Source: Rhyacophila brunnea
Lineage: Eukaryota > Arthropoda > Insecta > Trichoptera > Rhyacophilidae
Reading direction: 5' to 3'
Assembly: GCA_022495005.1 (NCBI GenBank)
Contig: JAGYXB010001324.1
Span: 1-64,000, forward strand
Length of the DNA: 64,000 nucleotides
Below the pieces are notes generated by a model. It searched no databases, had not been told where the DNA came from, and was given only the letters and a program-made list of their open reading frames with translations. Below, piece after piece: positions 48,801 through 60,800 of this stretch. Made by a program: the position numbers and the translations under genes. The first letter of the stretch is position 1. The number at the start of each line of letters is the position of its first letter.

Positions 48801-51800
48801 TGTCGATCAGTCTCCCGTGATTGATACAAATGCTGTTATTCGTAGACCACGACCGTATCAAACTTATCAAGCCGTGTTACCGGCACAGGGTGTCTCATAC
48901 AAACTTGTCATCATCATTCATATTCATAATTGTAACCGTGAGTTATAAACTGAACCAGAAACAGACCGGGAACCTGCTCCAGCCGGACAGCCAAACAACA
49001 TCAAAGATAGTGCCTGGATAGACTCATGTTTAAACCGTCCTCCCCCAGCATCCACATCCACAATCATCCCAAATTATAGTCCACTAAAAATCGCCACCAA
49101 ATGAGTATTTCTATACATTATTACAGCCTATAAGTTATAATTTACTAATTTACTTGATTTCACGCCTTACTATTGTATCACTTTCTCACAATTGAGTTTG
49201 TCTCTCTTTGTCTCATATACTTTTAGATCGATCTTTTTTGTTCGTAATAGAGTGCGACGCTCTGTTTGCAGTGTGCATTTATGACAGGTAAATGTAATCG
49301 GACGGATACCTATCAATTATGATTTGGATGTACAGTATAATGCTATCGATTTTGAAAATTGGAATCAGTGACGTCCCTAGACAAAATGCCGCCCCTAGGC
49401 AGTGCCAAAATGCCGCCACATTTTTTTATACTTACAGTACTTTTTATCATCCTTTCATGACTATAATATCTAATAAATGTGTTGTATGGATACATTACTA
49501 ACAATACCACTAAAATTAATCTAATTTAAATGTCATTTCTGCTTCAATAGACAATATTGTGAATCTACGATTCCAGATAGATACATTTAAAAATACGCCT
49601 GACATCTTCCAAAACGAGTAACTAGCAAAAATATTTCGATAAATTTGAAATTAATGTAAGTATGTATCTACCTACAATTCAAATATTGTTTGCAAATCTA
49701 CACGTGTCATTGCCGTTCACCAAGGACGTAACGTCCAAGGAAAATGGAAGTAAACTAGACATCGCGAACCGGAAAAAAAATATAGTCCGATGAAAACTTG
49801 TGTAGTAATAAATACATTTTGTTTCCAACCAGTGAGCTGAATTTTTTAATGGAAAGATATTTTTCTTTTATTACTAAGCTTAGGTAGCTATTTCTATATA
49901 TACCTAAAGATTCTCCTCGATTTGCCGCCCTTCGTGTAACTGCCACCCCCAAGCAACGCTCAATCTGCCTACCCTCACGGGATGTCACTCATTGGAATAT
50001 TTTCATTAGATGTAGATACATACTATGGATGATTATAGGCCGACTAATAGTCAAAATATGAAGATGATGAAATGCATATTAACTGAAATATTCGCAGTTT
50101 AATGCGCTGGGTAACTTGAGGTGACATTACAGTAACGGGAATGTTAATATATTATTTATTTTTCAGTTATTCCTGCGACGCAAGCTCCTGTTTCGGATTT
50201 GAATACACGTGTCAAAATGTAAGTGTTCTGTGACTAAAATTATAGATAGAGCGATAGTGAGTGTTTGTTCCCGAACAGATGACGAATTTTTTCTCGCGCT
50301 TGAGTCAGCCTCACCACGCGTCCTTCACGCGCCTTTCAAGGGTTTTTCGGAAATACGTGACAGTGTGCGTGAACATTTGCTTGGCGTAGTGTTGCCAGAT
50401 TTCGAATTATTTTACAAGCGATTTATTTTTATATTATATTAAGGGTGGGAATTAATCGCACAATGCAATAATCAAAATTCACAAAAAAAAATAATTTTAA
50501 CATTTGGAAAGTAGTTTTCACATATATTAAATGATTTCACAAATAAATAGATGAAATCACATAAAATAGTTTGTTTCACAAAACAAAAATCATAAATCAC
50601 TCATTGTAAATATAAATTCACTCAATTTTGACAACTGCACACATTTGTAAAATTGTTCATCACAAAGAAAAGGTAGAAATTCACAAATGTCAAACTAATA
50701 ATTGTAGCAGCAATACAATTTATTAGAAGGCAATCGCAAAAATGATGCTTAGGTGTCAATATAATTAATGTTTAACGCAGTAATATAAATATGTGTATAT
50801 TCATGCTGCTGTCGTTCATATATTATTTGATGTAAATCTACAACCAAATAATACCACCTAGGTATATCTTTTTCGGTTCATCGATATAAATTTTGGTAAA
50901 TGTGGCGCAGATGCCGTTATAAGATTGTATAAGTATCATTTTTGAACTTAACCTAACCTAACCTATTCTAACGTAATCTAACCTAATATAACTTAACCTA
51001 ACCTAACCCAACTTAACATAACCTAACCCAACCTAACCTGACCTGACCTAACCTAACCTAACCTAACCTAACCTAACCTAACCTAACCTAACCTAACCAA
51101 CCCAACCTAACCTAACCTAACCTACCCCAACCTAATATTAGGTACCTAATAATATAATCTTAGATTGTGATAATGAAGTATCAAAATCTATGAGCATTTC
51201 AAATTTTAAATTAACAATTATTGGATCGAAAAACCTATGTGCCGATAGAAAAGGGTATTTATTATAATTGTCTACTGGAATAAACTGTTTTCGTAAAAAA
51301 AATCATAAAAGCTCATGACGGCATCTGCGGCACAATTACCTAAGTTTTAATTAACGTCACTTTCTAAATAGGTATTTATAGTATTATTTGAATCTGAAAG
51401 TAGGTGCCTAATACATACTTATGTTTTGCCAAAATATTGTTTAAAATCATTAAACCTAATTTTCATATTGTTTGTATTCTTTTACGATTAATTGATTACA
51501 ATAGTATATTGATACGTGAAGACTACTTTTTCCTTAGTGCAAATCGATCATTTGAGTGTTGTAGTTGATTTGTGAATATCATCCATTTCCGATGTGACGA
51601 ACATCTTTTTAAATGTTGTCAGCGCTTTGTGAAAACAGTCTATTCAATTGTGCGAATATATATTCCCCTTATATTAATAAATATTAGCAGAGTGAATTTT
51701 GGTAATACGAAATATATTTAGGTAACACACAATCTCAAAAATACGATTAATATTTATTACATTCCTATAGTGTTCGGAGAAATAAAAAAAACATGTTTTC

Positions 51801-54800
51801 ATAAAATTTTATTTATTATTAATCAAATAATACATTCAATTAACGATTCAAACATATTTGCTAAATAAATTATGTAGCAGGTACCTACCGACTTATGCTT
51901 CAAATACACTCTATGACGATTCGTCATATATATGTCGAAAAACCCGTTTCTTATGTTGGCGTCCTGCGTCATAGGGTGTCACAGAGTGTAAATACGCTGT
52001 CATAGCTGTCATACAATATGTATGTATAAATGTCGGAATGGCATAGATTTGATCATAGACACTAAATCGCTCCTAGCATATATGTGCCCGATCGTCATAT
52101 AGTCTATTTGAGCCTTTAGAAGTATAAGTAAAGAAAAATATAAAGCGTCAATTACATTGAGCTACTTTACGAGCTGTTTGTTGGCAAATTTAAAAGCGGG
52201 CGATTCAGCTACTGCGATTGTGATGATGACACACAAAACTTTCCATTCGCTGAGAAGCCACAAGCCAGCGACTATTTTGACAGAACGTAGTTCGTTTTTT
52301 CACCGGGAGGTTGCTACTGCGCAGACGCAGTAGGCCCACACGCCGGCGTGTAGCGTGTAAAGTTGACCGGCTTTCAACTTTTCTCGGTAGATTGTTTACA
52401 ATCTGCTTGTTCGATGATGACACTAAGCGACTTTACAGGCAGATTGTAAATTCGGCAACAAGCAGCTCGTAAAGTAGCTCAATGTAATTGACGCATAAGT
52501 AAACACAAAAATACCACAATCTATAAAGATTTTAAAAATAGACCCAATGATTATATAGGAAAAAAAAAGAATTACAAATCTATGGATACATGCTTTTCCC
52601 TCCACCACCCGCCACGTCTCAACACCCTTTCAGGCATATACCGTGGCGTAACGAACGAGAAGCGTCCTTCAAAATTGTGCTGGTAGCATTCCCTTTCAAC
52701 CATTGAATGGGAACACTACCAGAGGATCTGATTGGCACCCTGCTATTTGCCACATAAGCATGTATCGAATTTTATAAAACCAAGCTGACAGAGCTCGTTG
52801 ACGAAGCCACCGTGCCCGGTTAAGAACTAGGAAGTCCAATGGTCTGGAGTCTTTTGGTTATCTCCATGCGCCACATACTATTCGGAAAGAACAAAGACGT
52901 TTACACAAATCTAGTAAATCTAAAAAAATCAGACACATAAAACAAAATTACGTAAATTTACAATCATATAGTAGGTACATCGGAGATGGCGCGTTTTAAA
53001 GAGGCAAGTGTCGCGTTCGATAAATGCTGGAGAACACGTTATTTAAAATGAGACATATTTAGTTTAAATGCGAATAAAATATGTATTGGAATTTGCTAGG
53101 AAAATAATTCTGAAAATTAAACATGAATTTTAATATAAAACGAAAATTCATATAGACATTCAAGGAATAAGAAATTATAGCCCTTGGTTTTGGATTAGTT
53201 TTTTTTTTTAAATTGTCGTTTTGTATAGAAGTTTTTCAACAAACTCTGACGTTTCGAAATATAGTGTGGTACTTACGAATCCGATAAATAAGTGATAAAT
53301 GATATTTAAAAACTACCGCTATATTTTATACACCAGCAGCCGTAGCTGATTTATTCATGCAACAGATAAGCTTGAATACGAAATATTAAAATATGTGTAT
53401 AATATCGTAAAATGTGCATTATTATTTTAAAACAGATGAAATCAAAAACCACAAATCTGGCAACATTTTTACCCACACTTGCAGAATTCTGGCGTGTACG
53501 CAACGAAATGTAAGCTAATCAAGGAAATGATTTCAGATTACAGAATAATATAGAATAATCACTGTTTATGAAGTACTTATAAGTGGAAAGTAATCCCATG
53601 TTCCTGTTTTTGGTTCCTAGATGTGTTTTGACATCGTTTTATAGAACAAGACGGCATATTTTCCGATTTTCGTGTAGATGTTGTCGGCATAATGTCAGTT
53701 TATCGACTGCTGACTGCCGTTTTTGTGGCGTGTTGGCTATGCATTTGCTAAAATATGACTCACTAAAATCGGCTATTGCGGAGGGCTTGGTTCTGTGACT
53801 AAAATTATTATCGGCCTTCAAAGCTCGCATTGGGGAGAAGTGGCATGAAAGGGTCACCTATTTAAGGGGCCACTTGCAATAAAAGCAAAACTATTAAAAT
53901 TCCCAGCCGATGGTTTTTGTAGGGCGCCAGTATCGGTCATAGTTTTATTGACGTAATATTATTATGAAGTTTGTTCTGGGTAATCCAGGTGCGCACACAC
54001 TAAAATGGTTTAGGGGGTTGTCATCTCAGAAAGGGGGAGGGGTGTAGGATGATGCGCTGGACCCCCCCTGATGTTGTAATGTCACGGTGATATCGTCTGC
54101 TGGCTTCTTCTTCCCGGGACATGCTTATTGATTGACAACGCGGAATTACTGGCGAAAGCAGGGCGTTTATTTGTCCGGTATAAGTCCAGTAAAGTTTATC
54201 TATTTAATTTATTCTTTAAAGGTATCAAAATAGGTTTTAACAATACACAACAAATAATTCACAATTCTATCACTGAAAAGATGACAAAAACAGCCTCTGG
54301 CATATGTACCGGGCTTGTAGGTACCTTGGGTCTCATATTTCAGACCTCTTCTAGGTACATGCTTTGAAAGGGGGGCTGTGAATTTCTTGGAATTATTATT
54401 ACAGCATTTCTTAGCTTGGTAGGTACATAATATTTTGAAATATCTGACATATTCTTATAAATAAAATCTTAATATACATAATTTTGAATTAAATACATTA
54501 GACATTGAATGGCTTGGAATGAATGAATTTATAGGTATTTAATTATTATTATGCATGACTTTAATATAAGTAGGTAAGTGCTTTTAGGATGCTCTTTTTT
54601 ACGCTAGGTCAATGATTTTTTTTATGCTAGGGACGAATTTAATGGAAAGGCTTCTGATAATATTATTATTAATGCTGAGAAAGTAATATTCTTAATACCC
54701 ATGTATTCATGGAATAATACTTACTAAGTAATGATGATTCAGGCCTCATGGCCTTGGATCCTCTGAGAATGCCATTGTATAGGCGGTAACAGGGTCTATT

Positions 54801-57800
54801 TGGAAAAAATATCCATATTTTTATATTGATTTCTAATGCGGCGGGAGGGGCAGAGTTAATAAAATATAGCAGGTGCCACTGATATTCACATTTATCCCGC
54901 TTGCTAATAAATTATAATGCTTCAACCACGGAATAACACACTTTGCATGATACAATCACCATACCCAGGCACTTCACACTTTGAGTCTACCAATGAGCAC
55001 TTGGCCTGTAGATTCACTTAACAGTGTTTACATACGATTTGTTGCGAGTTGTCCTCGCATCCACAAGTGGTTATCAAATACGCGTAGCTTAACTGTTATT
55101 TTTTATCACAGACATGACGCATCAGATTATTAGAGCAAAAATTGGATGCCCAAGATAGTTCCACCAATTTATGAGTGCCACGGGTCTTTCAGTGGCAACG
55201 GGCCTTGCTTGTTGTAGAATTCCGAGAGCAGTGGGGCCAACCCGTTGAGATGACTGTTCGACAGTCAAATTATCCGGATCACGATCCCCACTCGTGGATG
55301 TCCTCACCAAGAATATCAAGAAGAAGTCATATGAGCACCTTATTATCAAAAGATACTTAACGACCATTTTCGAGTTTTTTCAAATTTTGATGCCAAACTG
55401 TTCTCTATGGCAATACCTATAGAATAAATATTCATTCGCTTACGTAACTGCTTTAAACACAGAGATAATTCATGTTGAAAATCATGTTCAGTATCAAATC
55501 GTGCTCAAATCCTTAATGGTTTAGTTTCAAAATAGACTCATATCCATACAACCAATGACATTAGAGATAAAAACCGCCATTTTGATTTTTCGTCCAATTA
55601 AGACCGTAGAAGGAAAGGTCACTGCCTTCAGTCTAACCTTCAGGATTTTTGTGACAGTAATTTTCTCCGTGTTTTCATTGAATTCTTATTACATTTTTGA
55701 GATTTTTAAGACTATGAGTGGTTCAGTGTGTTGAACAATTCTACTAGCACCTGTTGGTAAAGCTAGAAAACGCCAGAGGAATCCGGAAAGATGAAAAAGT
55801 CGATTACAAAAAAAATGACAGGCAAGTTATCTTGAAGTTTTAACCAACATGGGTGTATTATTATTTGTATCAATTTATTTGATTTTATTTTAGGTGATAA
55901 AGTTTTTCTTTAAAAAATGCTTTCATTAAGTGTATGAATATAATATTTGTATAGATAGATAATAAAATGTACCTTATACGTATGTAAATGTACATTATAT
56001 GAATATAATATTTGTATAGGAATAAGTACCTACCCACTTTTTTTACAAATGAGAAAATCATAAAACATTCTACCTACTAATTGAAAGTATGTATTACTAA
56101 ATTCTCTTTACTAAAATTGAATTTACTAAAAATAGAATGATGTTTGACAGTTAAACATAAACTAACAATAATGACGTGATACGATATTTTATGATTGACA
56201 TTGATAAAAACAAACATAATATCCATTACCACACTTTATTCATGAATACTTAATGATTCTTATGATGATACTATCATACTATCATACTTCTTATGAAATT
56301 TTATGATAGTCATTGATAAAAACAAACTTATTCATCAATTCATTACCTACCGCACTGTATTCATGAATAGGTACTGTGGGTATTTATACCTAGTATTAAT
56401 TTTTATTATTGAGTGTCAGGCTAGCTATCATTAGCTGCTGCATTGTAAAGATATTTAGCCATATTAGTTTAAATACCATTGGTGAACACGTGTAAATAAT
56501 AATATTTCGCAACCTAAAATAATCGAAATACATCGAAATTTTATATCCATTATACCTACATTACATAATATTATAATATAGGTATAATAAAGTATAAATA
56601 ATGGAATGTATTGTGTAAAATTTAATGTGATAAGTGATATTTTTTTAAATTACGTTTACCCATTTGTTCTACATAAAAATGGTTTTTGTCTCTCGTTTAA
56701 AATTTGCGCAATTCGACCTTCGGGATTCCGGCCATTCAGGATTTCGACCGTTCGGGATTTCAGCATTCGGGATTTCGGCCTTCGGGATTTCGGCCTTCGG
56801 GATTTCGACTTTAGGAATTTAGGCTTTCGGGATTTCGGCTATTCGGGATTTCAGCATTCGGGATTTCGGCCTTCGGGATTTCGGCTTTCAGGATTTCGGC
56901 CTTTCGGGATTTCGGCCATTCGGGATTTCAGCATTCGGAATTTCGGCATTCGGGATTTCGGCCATTCAGAATTTCAGCATTCGGGATTTCGGCTTTCGGG
57001 ATTTCAGCCATTCGGGATTTCAGCATTCGGGATTTCGGCCTTTCGGAATTTCGAGATTTAGGCTTTCGGGATTTCGGCCTTTCGGGATTTCAGCCATTCG
57101 GGATTTCGGCCATTCGGGATTTCAGCATTCAGGATTTCGGCCATTCGGGATTTCAGCATTCGGGATTTCGGCCTTTCGGAATTTCGGGATTTAGGCTTTT
57201 GAGATTTCGGCCTTTCGGGATTTCAGCATTCGGGATTTCGGCCTTCAGGATTTCGTCCGGCACCCGGTATATTGTATTATCGTTTTATATTGCAAGTATG
57301 TAATGAAGACGTATAGTGTAAAGTTTTAATGTCGAAATTATTTTTTTAATTATCACTAATATTAATTATTGTATTTCAACAATTTTAGTTAGGTTAGGTA
57401 CATATCTCTAAATTTTACATTTTTCATTTATTTGCTAGTTTCAATCATTATATTACATATACTATAATCACTATAACTATATTGTATTATCGTTTTATAT
57501 TGCAAGTATGTAATGAAAACGTATAATTAAAGTTGTAATGTCGAAATTATTTTACGCCCAATACTCTTTTTTCTTTGATAAAATAATAATTTTCCAAAAT
57601 AAATAATATAACACATCTTTCATTATTGCTTACTTCGTCGTACACCCCTGGCATAAATTTTTATTTCAATCCACTTTATTTCCTTTCAAAAAAAGCCTAT
57701 ATCCATATGATTGACTTTCAAAACCTACTCAAATCCGATGTTAGTATCAAAACCTACCTAAGTGGATTTTTAAACACTAAATAACTTTGTAAATGTTGAT

Positions 57801-60800
57801 TTTACATTAGTAACCCGGCAGGTGACGTGTTATTATCTACTTCTTCATTCATTATTTTTATCTTTTCTTATATTTTGCATTAATTAAGCCCACAGCAGTT
57901 TTTTCGCTTTTGCCAACATTTGTGTTCGTGGAGTTAAGCAGGTTTTGATAATATGCGCCTCATATTCCATTAAGATAAGGCCAAACAGAAGTAAATGCTT
58001 CATCCCAGGCATACCAAGCAAGCCTTTCTTTCTCTAAAATATACATTGGGTGAAATTCATGGACATTTTTGTATCTGGAAGTCCCTTCCGAGGACCTCTG
58101 CTCCTGCGCACATTCAGAATGCCAATAAATCCACACATAGATCGGGAGGGCTTTCATTTAGTAATGACTTACCTTGGCTGATGCATGATTAGTATATAAT
58201 ATCATAATAATATAATATGTACAACTTTAAAAAATTCCAGTGAGGGCTGCACGATACCGAATCATCCGCCCTACGGCATATATACTGTCTTCGGTCAAGA
58301 AGACAAGAAACCGGGAGACCTGGTGCCGCCGTTTTCATTAATCTCGTTAAACTGTTCAGCCGGGTATAGCTCTTCTTCCGCCGAAATAAATATTTGTGAC
58401 CAGAACACCAATAATTGGAAGTCGGACCACGAGACTTGTGCGAGTAAGTGTAAGGTTTTATTTCGACCCGCTATCATGTCGCCTATTATCCTCCAAGTGA
58501 GCTTTCTTGAACGAAAAGCGGTGCCTACAACTAGGGATTGCAATACCGAATGAAAATATCAATACCAGTTTTTCGGTATTTCTTATTGAATACCGGTATT
58601 AATACGTAATATATAGGTGCTTATCAAAAAAAATAGCTATTAAATTATTTTTTAAATAATATTTTATAGCAAATACCTACATTTATTATGTTGACATTGA
58701 AAATATGTACTGATCATAATAATATTGTAGAACTAGAATTGAATGTATTGATAATTTTAATAAAAGCCCTCAAAAGTTCATCAAGTGCAAATAAGTCCGG
58801 CTGCAGGAAAAGCTGCTTAAATTCAACGCTTGTACAGTCATCAATAATTATGGGATAATTGAACATTTTTGTCACGGATATTTTCTATTTCGAAATATTA
58901 TTATGATAATTCATCGCGACAATTACTTGTATGAATATAATATTTGATGAAATTTGTTTTTATTATTTTTTCACCTCTGTTGGATTCACTCAATATAGTT
59001 GCATTTTAGCAGCACATAACTTATAATCCATTTTCAAAAACGTAAACGAGTGTGATTTTTAAAACCGGTATTTCGGTATTGATAAATTACTGGAATACCG
59101 GTATAGCAATCCCTACCCACAACCAAGGTCCACCTCACATATTTGGCAGTTAGCGCTCTCAAAAGCTTTCTCGGCCTCGGTCTGGATTATACTCGTACCA
59201 TTCTTGCAGCGCTCGAAATAGATCGGAACGCTCTGGAGCACATTTCCTAGTTGTGAAACACCCTAGATTATCGCTCCGTCTCGTGGAGAAATTAAATATT
59301 GCATTGTAAATATACATAATTTGAAAACATCTCATGCATATACTTACACACTTTCTACAAAACGATTATGTTTTGTAGAAAAAAATACGACATCCGACAT
59401 GGCTATATCCTGTATATGCATTAGATGTTTTCAAATGATGTATATTCAGTATATAGAATGCTACATTCTGAAATCTCGTGTCTTATTCGTTGAATAAAAA
59501 AAAAAAGTTTTAATAAGATTATAACATGTCTGCAATCACAGAACAGATTAATAAATAGAATTCCGATATGCTATATCCCAATACAGTCCATTTTGTCGGA
59601 GGGCTTTGAATGTGTGAGTGTCCTACGAAAATGAACCACGCATTATAGACGTGCAATAGTGTGTGTTGCAACCATCTATACGCTAATATTAAATGAGCGT
59701 CATTGTATAAGCCGAGAGCAGTTGTCAATATTCGACGTATCACGCATTCTTGACACGTCTTTAATTAGTTTATCCTGTATTCTTCCACACACGAGATTGG
59801 TTGCCTGCTTCTCCACAACCGTTAGATGTTTCAGTTCCCTGTCTGCAATGCTCCACGAACAACGTGTCATATTTATTGATCTCAATTTTATACGGCAGCT
59901 CACGATGAACTGTAATATGGTGTAATACGTACAATTTACATGTAATATGTAGGTACATTGTTTACTTTCGTTAGTTGGTCGATAGATTGTTAAATAGCAT
60001 AGAGGGATTTGTGACACACTGATGATCTTGGTCTTAGGCCCCGTCCAGGGTGGACGCGTTCGGCGGAGCGTTAAGCGGCGTGCGCAACTCAAACGTATAA
60101 CCGTATGTGAAAATGTTCAAGTTAAGTTACTAATTTACATACCTACCATAATTTATTTTTATTTATTTTTCCAGAATTGTGTGACCCTCTAGAGAGTAAA
60201 ACTGTCAAGTTTAATTGCATTAATCCACTCTCCAAGCAAAAGGATCAGATAGTCGACTGCAGCGAACCTGTTCCATCGGGGTCATCAGCCATGGCAACGT
60301 GCAAAATGAATCACTACAGCAAGAAACAATTATCAACATTGCACTGCAAAGATGGATCTTGGGACAAAAGCATTCCCAATTGCATTGAAAGTAGGTGTAT
60401 ATTTTCACAAGGCTCTACCTATCTATGGTCTAGTAAATTCTTGGTAGAGTTGTTAGTTTCTATAAATGAGGCGTCCAATTCCAAAAAGCGAAAGTCCACA
60501 TTTGGTCAAAATCGAGAAAACAATGCGCACGTACTCTTTGTATATTTTTACACAGTATGTGTTGATCTATAAATTCTAAAACGCGACAAAACCCTACGAA
60601 AAAAAATATAATAGGTCTTGATTTATTACAGAAGCGCCATGTCCGTGTTTAATGTTATTTAAAGCTTGGTTGATTTTGCTCGTGTTTAAGTCAACCAAAA
60701 AGGGAACGTTCAATATTGTAAATGGCGTATCCCATGCTGTAGCATCCGGTAAACTCATGACAGTGCCACGGAAATATGTGCCTTATGTGGAATAAATTAA

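Larger units (their letters stand above)
43742..50166 (+). other. Intron 10
   Basis: 6.4 kb with SINE-B (43811-43965, 44400-44530), a repeat also found inverted at 59555-59790 (44085-44345), two TA-flanked elements (44544-45123, 46015-46382), a SINE-A tail (46440-46500), a palindrome (47569-47710) and a hAT MITE (49366-49990). 46510-47560 and 47720-49360 are AT-rich, with no feature recognised. Confidence 0.6.
50219..58240 (+). other. Intron 11
   Basis: 8.0 kb with the telomere-repeat element (50441-51679), a 349-bp TIR element (52146-52494), the coding-derived repeat (54980-55215) and the minisatellite (56716-57256). 51780-52140, 52500-54970 and 55220-56710 show no recognisable genes; 53580-53860 has open frames on both strands without a known domain. 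Confidence 0.55.
58444..60174 (+). other. Intron 12
   Basis: Holds the hAT element 58532-59115, a fragment related to 7679-9986 (59178-59290), SINE-B pieces (59284-59510) and the inverted copy of the 44085 repeat (59555-59790). Confidence 0.7.

Noticed and set aside
50949..51137. True chromosome end (telomere)
   Set aside because: The array is degenerate, under 200 bp, and flanked on both sides by ordinary sequence including a gene exon.
56606..57061. 151-aa repetitive protein gene
   Set aside because: The frame is produced by the 15-bp minisatellite and changes register with each 16-bp unit.
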